Assembly: GCF_005082825.1 (NCBI RefSeq)
Contig: NZ_CP034882.1
Coordinates: 446,318-510,317 of the forward strand
Origin: Buchnera aphidicola (Brevicoryne brassicae)
Lineage (GTDB): Bacteria; Pseudomonadota; Gammaproteobacteria; Enterobacterales; Enterobacteriaceae
Direction: 5' to 3'
DNA: 64,000 nucleotides
Numbering within the stretch: the stretch's first letter is position 1; each line of letters starts with the position of its first letter. The notes under the pieces are model-generated. The model did not search any database. It saw only the letters and a list, made by a program, of their open reading frames with translations, and was not told where the DNA came from. Both the position numbers and the translations under genes were made by a program. Positions 8,156-19,946 of the stretch are shown here, piece by piece.

Positions 8156-9841
8156 ATGAATAATAAAACAAAAAAATACACAAATAATTTTATCAGTCAA
8201 ATTATTAATAAAGATGTTAATGACAATGAAAATTTATCACTTAAAACTCGATTTCCTCCTGAACCAAATGGATATCTTCACATTGGTCATGCAAAATCAA
8301 TATGTTTAAATTTTGAACTAGCTCAATTATATAATGGAAAATGTAATCTTCGTTTCGATGATACAAATCCATTAAAAGAAAACATAAAATATATCAGTGC
8401 AATTAAAAATGATATTAATTGGTTGGGGTATAAATGGCATAATATTCATTATTCTTCTGAATATTTTCCAAAATTATATAAATATGCAAAGGAACTGATT
8501 AAAAAAGGTCTTGCATATGTAGATCAATTAACAAAAGAACAAATACGTGAGTATAGAGGCACTTTAAAACAACCAGGAATAAATAGTCCATATAGAAATA
8601 GAACTATTCAAGAAAACATAAAATTATTCAAAAAAATGAAAAGAGGAGATTTTTCTGAAGGAGAAGCATCTTTACGTGCAAAAATTGATATGAAATCTGC
8701 TTTTATTGTTATGCGTGATCCAGTTATATATAGAATTATTTTTTCTGAACACCATCAAACTAAGAAAAAATGGTGTATATATCCTATGTATGATTTTGCT
8801 CATTGTATTTCTGATGCTATTGAAGGAATTACTCATTCATTATGCACATTAGAATTTCAAGACAATAAATCTCTATATAACTGGATTTTAAAAAATACTA
8901 GTGTGAAAAAATATCCTCAGCAATATGAGTTTTCTCGATTAAATTTAGAATTTTGTATCTTATCTAAAAGAAAATTATCAATTTTAATCGATAAAAAGCT
9001 AATAACAGGATGGAATGATCCTCGTATACCAACATTATCTGGTTTAAGAAGAAAAGGATATACACCATCTTCTATTAAAAATTTTTGTGAAAAAATCGGT
9101 ATAACTAAACAAGATAATTTAATAGAATTTTCTATGCTAGAACACTGTATTAGAAAAGAATTAAATAAAACATCTATTCGCACAATGGCTATATTAGAAC
9201 CAATTAAAATATTTTTATATAATTTAGATAAAAATCATGAAGAAAAGTTTACAGTTCCTAATCATCCAAATAATCCAGAATTAGGAACTCATGAAATTAT
9301 TTTTACTAATATTATTTATATTGATCGTTTAGATTTTAAAGAAAAATATAACAAAAAATACAAAAAATTAAAACTTGGTGGAGAAATACGTCTAAGATAT
9401 GCTTATGTAATAAAAGCGGAAAAAATAGAAAAAGATGAAAATAATAATATTGTTAAAATAATATGTTACTGTGATCTAAATACTTTAGGTAAAAAAACAA
9501 AAAACAATAAAAATCCTTCAGTAATACACTGGATTTCAGTAAAAAATTCATTTCCAGCAGAATTTAGACTTTATGATCACTTATTCAATATAAAAAATCC
9601 AGAAAAAGAAAAAAACTTTCTTTCCTATATCAATCCAAAATCATTAATAATAAAAAACGGTTTTATTGAAAAAAATATTGAAAAAAATATTGAAAAAAAT
9701 ATTGAAAAAAATATAGGGGAAAATTTCTTTCAATTTGAAAGAATTGGTTATTTTTGTATAGATAATATAGATTCTAAAAAAGATAAATTAGTGTTTAATC
9801 GCACTGTTAGTTTACGTGATTTATGGAATTTAAAAAAATAA
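8156..9841 (+). CDS. glnS: Glutaminyl-tRNA synthetase
   Basis: Class I synthetase that charges tRNA-Gln, including the tRNA-Gln(UUG) encoded just upstream. The 561 residues compare with 554 in E. coli. The HIGH motif lies in [15 protein letters not shown] at about residues 32-46, and the KMSKS equivalent is LSKRKL, as in E. coli. The C-terminal beta-barrel anticodon-binding region ends in [11 protein letters not shown]. Residues 504-519 are four identical IEKN units encoded by a perfect 12-bp tandem repeat, in a place where the E. coli protein has unrelated sequence. The frame stays open through the repeat and the conserved GYFCIDN block follows, so the enzyme should be functional. The next gene, pyrG, is 301 bases away. 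Confidence 0.97.
   Translation: MNNKTKKYTNNFISQIINKDVNDNENLSLKTRFPPEPNGYLHIGHAKSICLNFELAQLYNGKCNLRFDDTNPLKENIKYISAIKNDINWLGYKWHNIHYSSEYFPKLYKYAKELIKKGLAYVDQLTKEQIREYRGTLKQPGINSPYRNRTIQENIKLFKKMKRGDFSEGEASLRAKIDMKSAFIVMRDPVIYRIIFSEHHQTKKKWCIYPMYDFAHCISDAIEGITHSLCTLEFQDNKSLYNWILKNTSVKKYPQQYEFSRLNLEFCILSKRKLSILIDKKLITGWNDPRIPTLSGLRRKGYTPSSIKNFCEKIGITKQDNLIEFSMLEHCIRKELNKTSIRTMAILEPIKIFLYNLDKNHEEKFTVPNHPNNPELGTHEIIFTNIIYIDRLDFKEKYNKKYKKLKLGGEIRLRYAYVIKAEKIEKDENNNIVKIICYCDLNTLGKKTKNNKNPSVIHWISVKNSFPAEFRLYDHLFNIKNPEKEKNFLSYINPKSLIIKNGFIEKNIEKNIEKNIEKNIGENFFQFERIGYFCIDNIDSKKDKLVFNRTVSLRDLWNLKK
9665..9712 (+). repeat. Four-copy 12-bp in-frame tandem repeat inside glnS
   Basis: The unit attgaaaaaaat is repeated four times without a mismatch, in frame, giving Ile-Glu-Lys-Asn four times. 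Twelve bases is a multiple of three, so changes in copy number would leave the gene open. It lies in the C-terminal anticodon-binding part of the synthetase. Confidence 0.97.
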
Positions 9842-11789
<1,948 letters not shown>

Positions 11790-11823
11790 TTATAAAAATT
11801 TTTTAAATATATTAAGGTAAAAA

Positions 11824-13128
11824 ATGTCTAAAATTATAAAAATCATAGCTCGTGAAATAATAGATTCTCGAGGTAACCCTACTATTGAATCTGAAGTACA
11901 TTTAGAAGGAGGTTTTGTTGGTTTGGCTTCTTCTCCTTCTGGAGCTTCTACAGGTTCTTTAGAAGCTTTAGAATTAAGAGATGAAAATAAAAGTAGATTT
12001 TCTGGAATGGGCGTAAAAAAAGCAGTCTCATTAATTAATGAAAAAATATCAACTGCTTTAAAAAGTAAAAACGCCAAAGATCAAAATTATATTGATAACA
12101 TTATGATTGATTTAGACGGTACAATTAACAAATCAAAATTAGGTGCAAATGCTATTTTATCTGTCTCTTTAGCTACTGCAAAAGCTGCCGCTCTATCAAA
12201 AGGAATGCCTTTATATCAACACATAGCAGAAATTAATAATACCCCAGGAATTTTTTCTATGCCACTTCCGATGATTAATATTATTAACGGTGGAAAACAT
12301 GCTAACAATAATATTGATATTCAAGAATTTATGATTCAACCCATTAGTGCAAAAACAATGAAAGAAGCTATACGTATGGGATGTGAAATTTTTCATTCAT
12401 TAGGATCATTGTTAAAAGAAAAAGGAATGAGTACTACAGTAGGAGATGAAGGAGGGTATGCCCCTAATTTAAAATCAAATCAAGAAGCGTTAAATCTTAT
12501 TCAAGATGCGATACAAAGAACTAAATACAAATTAGGAAAAGACATAAGATTAGCAATAGATTGTGCAGCATCTGAGCTATATAATAAAAATAATAAAACA
12601 TACGAATTAAAAGGAGAAAAAAAGAGCTTTTCTTCAAAAGAATTTACTCATTATCTAGAAAAATTATCTAATAAATATCCTATTTCTTCCATTGAAGATG
12701 GACAAGACGAATCTGATTGGCCAGGATTTTTATATCAAACAAATATATTAGGAAATAAACTACAATTAGTAGGAGATGATTTATTTGTAACTAATACAAA
12801 AATTTTAAGAAAAGGAATTGAAAATGGCATCGCTAATTCTATTCTAATCAAATTAAACCAAATTGGAACATTAACAGAAACTCTTGAAACTATAAATATG
12901 GCAAAAAAATCAAACTATAGTGTTATAATATCTCATCGTTCAGGTGAAACAGAGGATGCATCTATAGCTGATTTATCTGTAGGAACATCATCTGGCCAAA
13001 TTAAAACTGGTTCTATGAGTCGATCTGATAGAACAGCGAAATATAATCAATTAATTAGAATAGAAGAAGTTTTAGGTAAAAAAAATGCGCCGTTTCGTGG
13101 ACTAAGGGAAATTAAATCAGCATTTTAA
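11824..13128 (+). CDS. eno: Enolase
   Basis: Converts 2-phosphoglycerate to phosphoenolpyruvate; in E. coli it is also a degradosome partner of RNase E. The 434 residues compare with 432. Visible motifs: [13 protein letters not shown] at the N terminus, SGASTG with the loop Ser, [16 protein letters not shown], the acid [34 protein letters not shown], the catalytic Lys region LIKLNQIGT, and [16 protein letters not shown] precedes the ATG. It is followed by a probable terminator and then queE. Confidence 0.98.
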   Translation: MSKIIKIIAREIIDSRGNPTIESEVHLEGGFVGLASSPSGASTGSLEALELRDENKSRFSGMGVKKAVSLINEKISTALKSKNAKDQNYIDNIMIDLDGTINKSKLGANAILSVSLATAKAAALSKGMPLYQHIAEINNTPGIFSMPLPMINIINGGKHANNNIDIQEFMIQPISAKTMKEAIRMGCEIFHSLGSLLKEKGMSTTVGDEGGYAPNLKSNQEALNLIQDAIQRTKYKLGKDIRLAIDCAASELYNKNNKTYELKGEKKSFSSKEFTHYLEKLSNKYPISSIEDGQDESDWPGFLYQTNILGNKLQLVGDDLFVTNTKILRKGIENGIANSILIKLNQIGTLTETLETINMAKKSNYSVIISHRSGETEDASIADLSVGTSSGQIKTGSMSRSDRTAKYNQLIRIEEVLGKKNAPFRGLREIKSAF

Positions 13129-13160
13129 TTTAGAAAATGAAAACTATTTCTAAAAAGAAT

Positions 13161-13200
13161 CAGGTATTTTTTATAAAATATGCCTGTTTCTTATTTTTAT
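13161..13200 (+). terminator. Probable terminator of pyrG-eno
   Basis: CAGGTAT (13161-13167) pairs with ATGCCTG (13180-13186), with one G-U pair and further A-T pairing inside, and a T-rich tail from 13187 follows. It lies about 30 bases after the eno stop and before queE. Confidence 0.5.
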
Positions 13201-13225
13201 TTAAACGTCAATTAATGAGAAAATT

Positions 13226-13885
13226 ATGCATTATCCAATTAATGAAATGTTTCAAACAATACAAGGAGAAGGCTATCATACTGGAATTCCATCAATTTTT
13301 ATTCGATTACATGGTTGTCCAATTCATTGTAAATGGTGTGATACAAAATATACTTGGAACTGTCTCAAAAGTAATGAAATTACTATCGAAAAGTTGCTAG
13401 AAAAAAACATTTCAAATAATACATGGAGTTACATTGATGTAAAAAAAATAATTTTAAACATAAAAAAACAAAAATGGAAATCTAAACATATTGTAATTAC
13501 TGGTGGAGAACCATGTATATATAATTTATCTTCTCTTACAGAAGAACTAGAAAAAAAAGGATTCACATGTCAAATAGAAACAAGTGGAACTCAACTAATT
13601 AATTGTTCTTTTAATACTTGGGTTACTGTGTCTCCTAAAAAACACAAAAATACATTATATACTTCAATATTACGTGCAAATGAAATTAAATATCCAGTAT
13701 TTAAAAAAGAAGATTTATCATATTTAGATGCAATTTTATCAATTTTAAACAACCGAAAAAAATGTCATATTTTTTTACAACCAATTAGTCAAAATCAAGA
13801 GTCATTAAAAATTTGTATCGAAAGATGCACAATTAAAAATTGGCGTCTTTCTATACAAATTCATAAATATCTTTTAATAAGGTAG
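13226..13885 (+). CDS. queE: 7-carboxy-7-deazaguanine synthase
   Basis: Radical-SAM enzyme of queuosine synthesis: converts 6-carboxy-tetrahydropterin, the QueD product, to 7-carboxy-7-deazaguanine. The 219 residues compare with 223 in E. coli. MHYPINEMFQTIQGEGYHTG opens the protein, the [4Fe-4S] ligands are in GCPIHCKWCDTKYTW, and VITGGEP, QIETSGT and WVTVSPKK follow. Its partner queD is the convergent neighbour 17 bases away. Both genes survive in a genome that has lost most tRNA modifications, so queuosine in tRNA is probably still made if the remaining genes are elsewhere. Confidence 0.97.
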   Translation: MHYPINEMFQTIQGEGYHTGIPSIFIRLHGCPIHCKWCDTKYTWNCLKSNEITIEKLLEKNISNNTWSYIDVKKIILNIKKQKWKSKHIVITGGEPCIYNLSSLTEELEKKGFTCQIETSGTQLINCSFNTWVTVSPKKHKNTLYTSILRANEIKYPVFKKEDLSYLDAILSILNNRKKCHIFLQPISQNQESLKICIERCTIKNWRLSIQIHKYLLIR

Positions 13886-13902
13886 TTTTCTATAATTATT
13901 TT

Positions 13903-14265
13903 TTAATTGCCTTTATAAACACAACCAGATGTACAAGTTTCTTTAATTGTTACAGAAGTTAATGAGGGTAATGTAGATTTTAAATTATTCCAAATCCATT
14001 GTGCTAAAATCTCACTAGTAGGATTTTCTAAACCAGGTATTTGATTTAGAAAATTATGATCTAACTGATCATAAATAGGTTTGAATTTTAATTTAATATC
14101 AGAATAATCTATTATCCATCCAGTTTCTTTTTTAACTTTATCTTGTACTTCTAAACGAACTAAAAAAGAGTGACCATGTAATCGGCCACATTTATGATTT
14201 TTTGGAACATATGGCAAATAATGTGCAGCTTCAAAATAAAAATCTTTAAATATTGTTGTTGTCAT
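13903..14265 (-). CDS. queD: 6-carboxy-tetrahydropterin synthase
   Basis: Converts dihydroneopterin triphosphate to 6-carboxy-5,6,7,8-tetrahydropterin in the queuosine pathway. The 120 residues align end to end with the 121 of E. coli QueD. The zinc and catalytic residues are present: His in [10 protein letters not shown], the Cys and two His of [18 protein letters not shown], the GLENPTSE block and [10 protein letters not shown] at the C terminus. Convergent with queE; nlpD lies upstream on the same strand with a gap of 57 bases. Confidence 0.97.
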   Translation of the reverse strand: MTTTIFKDFYFEAAHYLPYVPKNHKCGRLHGHSFLVRLEVQDKVKKETGWIIDYSDIKLKFKPIYDQLDHNFLNQIPGLENPTSEILAQWIWNNLKSTLPSLTSVTIKETCTSGCVYKGN

Positions 14266-14322
14266 ATATTTATAAGAACATGTATATTAATTAATAAATT
14301 TAAATAATTAAACGTTAGTAAA

Positions 14323-15345
14323 TTATTTTTTTCTATTAATTTTAGGTAAAATATTTAACGGATTTACTGATTCTCCTTTATAACGTATTTCGAAATAAAG
14401 ACGAACTAAATTACTTTCAGATAAACCCATTGTCGAAATTTTCTGTTTTGCATGTACTTTATCTCGTTGCTTTACTAAAATTAAGTCATTAAAAGCATAA
14501 ATACTAAGATAATCCTTACTATGTCTAATAATAATTAGCCGACCATATTTTTCAAATAAATCAGTCACGCACACTACTTCACCATCAGCTGACGCAAAAA
14601 CTGGTTGTCCTCTAAAGCCAAAAATTTCTATTTGTTTATTTTTTGATTTCATATCGTAAAAATATTTAATATTTTTACTGTGTACAGGCCAAAACCATTT
14701 TTTAGACATAATAGAAGATTTATTTTTTGAAAAAAAATTACTTTTTTTAGAATTTATATTATCAAAAAAACATATTTTTATTGATTTTTTATTATAATTT
14801 TTTAAAATATATGAAATATTGAAAGAGTTTTCAAAAATAAATTTACAAGAAGTAAAATTTTTTTTATTAATTTTTTTGATAGAACAACTATAATTTTTTT
14901 TATTAATAAAAAAGTCACCTATCCATATTTTTTGGCCTACAAAAATTTTATAAGGTTTTTTAATAACATTAAATTTAGATAATTCATGATAGCTATGACC
15001 AGATTTTTTTGCAATTGAATAAAGAGTATCTTTATATTTAACAACATAAAACATTTTAAATTTATTTTTTTGAAAAAATCCAATAAAATTATTATTAGAA
15101 ATAACAAATTCTTTTTTTTTTAAAAAAAAACTTTTGACTTTTAAAAATGAAAAACATTCATTTTTTTTTAAAAAAACAAAATTTTTTATGTTTTTACCTG
15201 ATGATCTAAAATTTAAATCATCTTTTTGATAAAAAGAAATATTTTCATATTTTTTACACACAGGACATGCAAAAAGAAAATTATTAAAAATAATTAACAT
15301 AAACATTAAAAAAAATAATTGATATAAAATTTTCTTTAATCGCAT
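14323..15345 (-). CDS. nlpD: NlpD-like lipoprotein, LysM plus degenerate LytM domain
   Basis: E. coli NlpD is an outer-membrane lipoprotein that activates the amidase AmiC at septation and has no peptidase activity of its own. The 340 residues start with a signal peptide and lipobox LFAC (Cys27). A LysM repeat lies around VVKYKDTLYSIAKKSGHSY, followed by a Lys/Asn/Phe-rich linker, then a LytM fold from about residue 215 (PVHSKNIKYF to SVNPLNILPK). Metal-binding His residues of active M23 enzymes are replaced (AFND, RLYFEIR), as in E. coli NlpD. It follows ispF; surE, pcm and truD have gone between them, and rpoS is missing downstream. Confidence 0.92.
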   Translation of the reverse strand: MRLKKILYQLFFLMFMLIIFNNFLFACPVCKKYENISFYQKDDLNFRSSGKNIKNFVFLKKNECFSFLKVKSFFLKKKEFVISNNNFIGFFQKNKFKMFYVVKYKDTLYSIAKKSGHSYHELSKFNVIKKPYKIFVGQKIWIGDFFINKKNYSCSIKKINKKNFTSCKFIFENSFNISYILKNYNKKSIKICFFDNINSKKSNFFSKNKSSIMSKKWFWPVHSKNIKYFYDMKSKNKQIEIFGFRGQPVFASADGEVVCVTDLFEKYGRLIIIRHSKDYLSIYAFNDLILVKQRDKVHAKQKISTMGLSESNLVRLYFEIRYKGESVNPLNILPKINRKK

Positions 15346-15414
15346 TATTTTTCCGTTAAACTTATAAAAATAAATTTATTTAATTAGTATTTTTGATATT
15401 TTTTAAAACATTCT

Positions 15415-15891
15415 TCATAAATTTTTTACAAGCATTACAATAGCTTGACAAGCAATTGCTTCTTTTCTTCCAATTGATCCTGTTTTTTTAGCGCTCGTAG
15501 CTTTAATGCTAATATTATTTATTTTAGTATTAAGATCTAATGCTAAATTTGATCTCATAAAAGATATATAAGATGACATTTTTGGAGATTCTGTAATGAT
15601 AGTAATATCAATGTTAGATAAATTATAATTTATTATTTCAATTTTTTTCCAAATATCTTTTAATAGTATTCTACTATCAATATTTTTATATATTATATTA
15701 CTGCTTGGGAAAAACGTACCAATATCCCCCATAGCAACAGCACCTAGTAATGCATCTATTACAGCATGTATTAGTAAATCACCATTAGAATGAGCAATTA
15801 AACCTTGTGAATAAGGAATTAAAACACCACCAATAATTAAAGGTTTTTTACTCCCAAAAGCATGAAGATCAAAACCATATCCAATTCTCAT
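15415..15891 (-). CDS. ispF: 2-C-methyl-D-erythritol 2,4-cyclodiphosphate synthase
   Basis: Fifth step of the MEP pathway to isoprenoids (undecaprenyl phosphate, quinone side chains, the dimethylallyl donor for tRNA that miaB later modifies). At 158 residues it is one shorter than E. coli. Zinc ligands Asp8 and His10 ([10 protein letters not shown]) and His42 ([15 protein letters not shown]) are at the E. coli positions; [10 protein letters not shown] and [13 protein letters not shown] follow. Its ATG overlaps the ispD stop by four bases, implying translational coupling. Confidence 0.97.
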   Translation of the reverse strand: MRIGYGFDLHAFGSKKPLIIGGVLIPYSQGLIAHSNGDLLIHAVIDALLGAVAMGDIGTFFPSSNIIYKNIDSRILLKDIWKKIEIINYNLSNIDITIITESPKMSSYISFMRSNLALDLNTKINNISIKATSAKKTGSIGRKEAIACQAIVMLVKNL

Positions 15892-16613
15892 GAATATATC
15901 TCTTTTTTTATTAAATTATTGTCATAATTTTTTAAATAAAACTCAGCAAGAATTAAATCATCTGGCCAAGTAATTTTAATATTTCTACAATTTCCTATAA
16001 TCAATAATGGACTATATCCATAATATTCTAGTGCTGATGCTTCGTCTGTAATACTAATTTTATCTTTAATGATTTTGTTTAAACAATCTTTTAATATATT
16101 TATTTGAAATAACTGAGGGGTTAAAGCATGCCATAGATTTTTTCTATCTACAGTACTTAGAATTTTTTTTCTTTTTTTATCGCTATATTTAATAGTATCA
16201 GAAACAGGTCGTACTAAAATAGCTCCTATAGGATTTTTTTTAATAATAGATATTAGCCTATCTAAATCTTGATAACTTAAACAAGGACGAACTGCATCAT
16301 GTACTATTACCCAATTTGCATTTGTCTCAACATTTAATCCTGATAAGACTGAATTTATTCTATCTTTTCCACCTATTACAGAAATAATACGAAAATTAGA
16401 TGATATAGGTAATTTATGAAAATAATTATCTTTTTTATGTAAACTTACAATAATGCGAACTATATTAGGATGTAACAACAATGTTTTTAAAGTATGTTCA
16501 AGAACAGTGCAGTGTTTAATTTTTATATATTGTTTTGGTAGATCTAACTGCATTCTACTTCCAGTTCCTGCAGCTGGTACTATAGCAATAATTTTTAATT
16601 TTAATAAATTCAC
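15888..16613 (-). CDS. ispD: 2-C-methyl-D-erythritol 4-phosphate cytidylyltransferase
   Basis: Third step of the MEP pathway: transfers CMP from CTP to methylerythritol 4-phosphate. The 241 residues compare with 236 in E. coli. The nucleotide-binding loop is [17 protein letters not shown] at about 13-29, followed by [27 protein letters not shown] and [13 protein letters not shown]. Overlaps ispF by four bases and lies downstream of ftsB, the E. coli order ftsB-ispD-ispF. Confidence 0.97.
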   Translation of the reverse strand: MNLLKLKIIAIVPAAGTGSRMQLDLPKQYIKIKHCTVLEHTLKTLLLHPNIVRIIVSLHKKDNYFHKLPISSNFRIISVIGGKDRINSVLSGLNVETNANWVIVHDAVRPCLSYQDLDRLISIIKKNPIGAILVRPVSDTIKYSDKKRKKILSTVDRKNLWHALTPQLFQINILKDCLNKIIKDKISITDEASALEYYGYSPLLIIGNCRNIKITWPDDLILAEFYLKNYDNNLIKKEIYS

Positions 16614-16704
16614 TAAGATAGTTCCAGATCTAAAAAAAAATGATGTTTAAAAATTTTAATTTCTAACAGGTCTAAAAAACTTTAAAACAAAATATTCAAT
16701 TTGT

Positions 16705-16908
16705 TTAATTATTTTTAATACGATTATTAAATTTATTAATTTCTAATATAATTTGATTGTTAAGAATATCAAGATTAATATTTTCTTTTTTTTCCATAAT
16801 AACTTTTTTATATACTATTATGTAATCAAAAATACCATTTTTCCCCCACCAAAGAGAATATTGTAACCAAATTAATAAAAGCAAGAAAAACATTTTTAAT
16901 GTTTTCAT
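16705..16908 (-). CDS. ftsB: Cell-division protein FtsB, shortened
   Basis: In E. coli FtsB is a single-pass inner-membrane divisome protein that forms a coiled coil with FtsL and binds FtsQ through its C-terminal region. The N-terminal half is clear: a membrane segment at about residues 5-20, then the family signature WLQYSLWWGKNGIFDY and a short coiled coil rich in Asn, Ile and Lys. It stops at 67 residues, whereas E. coli FtsB has 103, so the C-terminal, FtsQ-binding part is missing. I looked in the other frames after the stop and found no convincing remainder. Position between cysC and ispD supports the call. Either a minimal working form or an eroding gene. Confidence 0.85.
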   Translation of the reverse strand: MKTLKMFFLLLLIWLQYSLWWGKNGIFDYIIVYKKVIMEKKENINLDILNNQIILEINKFNNRIKNN

Positions 16909-16971
16909 ATTGTACTCTAAAAAATTAACTATTGTTAAAAAAATAAATTTAATTTCAATTTATTTAATTAA

Positions 16972-17586
16972 TTATGAACAAAAGGGTATAACTTTATTAG
17001 AGTATAGTGCTTTAATTAACTTTTTTGAATTTTTTTCTAAAGATTCGGTTCCATCTAAAAGAACATCAGGTGCGTCTGGTATCTCATATATCGATTGAAC
17101 TCCAGTAAAATTAGATATTTTTCCCATACGAGCTTTTTTATATAAATTTTTAGGATCTCTATTTTCACATACACTAAGTGGAGTGTTGACAAATACTTCT
17201 AAAAAATTTTTTTTTCCTAGCATTTTACAAATCATTTTTCTCTGATATTTATATGGAGAAATTACCGAGACTAAAACTATTATACCAGCATCTAACATTA
17301 ATTTAACAACTTCGCCAAGACGTCTAATATTTTCTTCCCTATCAGCAACACTAAAACTTAAATTAGTACATAAACCAGATCTAATATTATCTCCATCTAA
17401 TAAGTAGGTCTTGATACCATTTTTAAATAATATTTCCTCTAAAAAATTAGCAATACTTGATTTTCCTGAACCTGATAATCCTGTAAACCATACTGCAACT
17501 GATTTATGACCATATTTTCGTTGACGTTTTATACGTGTAATAGAATATTTTTGCCAAATAATATTATTTTGAAAATCATCATTCAT
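16972..17586 (-). CDS. cysC: Adenylylsulfate kinase
   Basis: Phosphorylates adenosine 5'-phosphosulfate (APS) to PAPS, the substrate of CysH. The 204 residues (201 in E. coli) carry the P-loop GLSGSGKS at 36-43, the DGDNIR sulfate-nucleotide site, FSVADREENIRRLGEV, and FTGVQSIYEIPDAPD near the C terminus. It starts one base after the cysN stop, so it is translated from the cysDNC message as in E. coli. Confidence 0.97.
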   Translation of the reverse strand: MNDDFQNNIIWQKYSITRIKRQRKYGHKSVAVWFTGLSGSGKSSIANFLEEILFKNGIKTYLLDGDNIRSGLCTNLSFSVADREENIRRLGEVVKLMLDAGIIVLVSVISPYKYQRKMICKMLGKKNFLEVFVNTPLSVCENRDPKNLYKKARMGKISNFTGVQSIYEIPDAPDVLLDGTESLEKNSKKLIKALYSNKVIPFCS

Positions 17587-17587
17587 A

Positions 17588-19009
17588 TTAATTAGAAACC
17601 TTTTTTTTTACTAGTTTAGGTATATTCCAATGTGGAAAATGTTGAGAAATAAAAGCATGAAAACTTGATTCAAAATCATTTTTATTATCAGGTAATATCG
17701 TTTCTTTTTTTTCTAAATTATTTTTAATCATTCCAGCACCTACAGTAATATTTGTTATTAGATCAATAAAAATTATATTACCTGTAGTTCGATTATCATT
17801 GTAGTCATCAAAAATCACAGGCTCACTGAATGTTACTTTAATTTGACCAATGCTATTTAAAGAAAGAGAATTACTTTTTCTTTTTATTAACGTATTGATG
17901 TCTATTTTAAATAAAATTTCTTTTATATAAACCCGCGTTTTTTTACCTGATAATTTGACATTATATGATTGTCCTACTAATAATTCATTATCTGTCATCC
18001 AGACAATATCAATAATAGCTTCTTGATTAGGTTTTAAATTAGAATCAACATTGACAAAAAAATCTCCTCGATTAATATCTATTTCATTTTCTAAAACCAC
18101 TGTAATCGGTTGACCAATTTCTGCATATTTCAAATCTTGATCAAAAGTGACAATACGAGAAATACGAGAAATTATATTATCAGGTAATATTTTAATAAAC
18201 TGTCCTACACGAAGAACACCAGATACTAACATACCTGAATATCCGCGAAAATCTGAATTAGGACGATTGACATATTGTACTGGAAATCTTATATCTTCGG
18301 CATGATGATCAGTTTTGATTTTTATTGTTTCTAAAATTTTTAATAATGTTAAACCATTATACCAGGGCATAAAACTATTCTGAAAAACAATATTTTCACC
18401 AACTAAAGCAGAAATAGGAATAAAAAAAATATTTAAATTATTAGAAAGTTTTTTAGAAAACTTTAAAAAATCTTTTTTTATGTTTTCAAAAACATCTTTT
18501 TTATAGTTAACTAAATCCATTTTATTAATGGCAACAATTAAATATTTTATTCCAAGTAAAGTGGAAATAAAACTATGTCGATAAGTCTGTTTTGATAATC
18601 CTTTTCTAGCATCAACTAATAAAATCGATAAATCACATGTAGAAGCACCTGTAACCATATTACATGTATATTGTTCATGACCAGGAGTATCTGCAATAAT
18701 AAACTTTCTTTTATCAGTGGAAAAATAACGGTAAGCCACATCGATTGTAATACCCTGTTCACGTTCAGATTGAAGTCCATCTACTACTAATGCAAGATCT
18801 ATTTTATTCCCTTGAGTACCATGACGTTTGCTATCACGTTTTAAAGAAGACAATTGATCATCATAAATTTGTTTAGTATCATGTAATAAACGACCAATTA
18901 ATGTGCTTTTTCCATCGTCTACGCTACCACATGTTAAAAATTTTAATAAAGTTTTTTTTTGATGTAAATTCAACCATTTTTTAAAATTATTTTTTATATT
19001 AATATTCAT
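17588..19009 (-). CDS. cysN: Sulfate adenylyltransferase subunit 1 (GTPase)
   Basis: GTPase subunit that, with CysD, drives synthesis of adenosine phosphosulfate from sulfate and ATP. Elongation-factor-like G domain: CGSVDDGKSTLIGRLLHD (P-loop), REQGITIDVAYRYF, ADTPGHEQY and INKMDL, then beta-barrel domains ending FPHWNIPKL. A longer frame exists upstream, but I start at the ATG at 19009: it gives 473 residues (475 in E. coli), aligns MNINIKNNFKKW with the E. coli N terminus, has AAGGTA upstream, and avoids overlap with cysD, which ends 19 bases earlier. Confidence 0.96.
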   Translation of the reverse strand: MNINIKNNFKKWLNLHQKKTLLKFLTCGSVDDGKSTLIGRLLHDTKQIYDDQLSSLKRDSKRHGTQGNKIDLALVVDGLQSEREQGITIDVAYRYFSTDKRKFIIADTPGHEQYTCNMVTGASTCDLSILLVDARKGLSKQTYRHSFISTLLGIKYLIVAINKMDLVNYKKDVFENIKKDFLKFSKKLSNNLNIFFIPISALVGENIVFQNSFMPWYNGLTLLKILETIKIKTDHHAEDIRFPVQYVNRPNSDFRGYSGMLVSGVLRVGQFIKILPDNIISRISRIVTFDQDLKYAEIGQPITVVLENEIDINRGDFFVNVDSNLKPNQEAIIDIVWMTDNELLVGQSYNVKLSGKKTRVYIKEILFKIDINTLIKRKSNSLSLNSIGQIKVTFSEPVIFDDYNDNRTTGNIIFIDLITNITVGAGMIKNNLEKKETILPDNKNDFESSFHAFISQHFPHWNIPKLVKKKVSN

Positions 19010-19028
19010 TTTTAAAATATACCTTTTT

Positions 19029-19937
19029 TTAAAAATATCCCTGTCTTTTTTTAAGCTCCATTGAACTTTTTTGATCATGGTCAATAGCTCGACCTGTGCG
19101 TTCACTAGTTTTAACTATTAACGTTTCCATGATTACTTCTTCAAGATTTTTTGCTTCTGATTCAATTGCACTAGTTAGAGGCCAACAACCTAAAGTGCGA
19201 AATCTAACCATTTTTTCTTTGATAATTTCATTTGGATAAATTTTAATACGTTTGTCATCAATCATTATTAATGCTCCGTCTCTTTCTACAACTGGACGCA
19301 TAGAGGCAAAATAAAGAGGGACAATTTCTATTTTTTCTAAAAAAATGTATTGCCAAATATCTAATTCAGTCCAATTTGAAAGAGGAAAAACACGAATATT
19401 TTCTCCTTTATTAATTTGACCATTATAATTCCACCATAACTCAGGACGCTGTTTTTTTGGATCCCATTGATTAAATGAATCACGAAAAGAATAAATACGT
19501 TCTTTAGATCGTGATTTTTCCTCATCTCTTCTAGCCCCTCCAAAAGCAGCATCAAAATTATATTTATTTATAGCTTCTTTTAATCCTTCTGTTTTCATAA
19601 CATCAGTATACTTGCTACCTCCATGTTTAAAAGGATTTAAATCTATTAGATTAGCCTTTGAATTTGAATGTACTATTAATTCTATTTTAGAGCTATTTAC
19701 AATATAATCTCTAAATTTATACATTTCTTTAAATTTCCATCCAGTATCTATATGTAATAGAGGAAATGGTAAGTTTCCAGGATAAAAAGATTTTTTTGCA
19801 AGATGAAGCATTACTGAAGAATCTTTTCCAATAGAATAAAGCATTACAGGGTTTTCAAATTCTGAAATTACTTCTCGCATTATATAAATACTTTCTGATT
19901 CTAATTGACGTAAATGAGTAGTGTTTGCTTTAAACAT
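19029..19937 (-). CDS. cysD: Sulfate adenylyltransferase subunit 2
   Basis: Catalytic ATP sulfurylase subunit: adenylylates sulfate to APS. At 302 residues it equals the E. coli length. The PP-loop is [16 protein letters not shown] at about residues 33-48; [29 protein letters not shown] and [11 protein letters not shown] follow. First gene of cysDNC, nine bases after the cysG stop, so the downstream genes probably share a transcript with cysG. Confidence 0.97.
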   Translation of the reverse strand: MFKANTTHLRQLESESIYIMREVISEFENPVMLYSIGKDSSVMLHLAKKSFYPGNLPFPLLHIDTGWKFKEMYKFRDYIVNSSKIELIVHSNSKANLIDLNPFKHGGSKYTDVMKTEGLKEAINKYNFDAAFGGARRDEEKSRSKERIYSFRDSFNQWDPKKQRPELWWNYNGQINKGENIRVFPLSNWTELDIWQYIFLEKIEIVPLYFASMRPVVERDGALIMIDDKRIKIYPNEIIKEKMVRFRTLGCWPLTSAIESEAKNLEEVIMETLIVKTSERTGRAIDHDQKSSMELKKRQGYF

Positions 19938-19946
19938 TACTTTTCC

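Noticed and set aside
13137-13400. An 87-codon frame before and across the start of queE
   Set aside because: It covers the eno terminator and the first part of queE in a different frame and resembles nothing I know.
16614-16704. The missing FtsB C terminus in another frame
   Set aside because: One frame is open for about 18 codons after the stop, but it does not resemble FtsB convincingly and no homopolymer marks the switch.
19010-19105. A 32-codon N-terminal extension of cysN
   Set aside because: It overlaps the end of cysD, has no family similarity, and the ATG at 19009 matches the E. coli start and has a ribosome-binding site.
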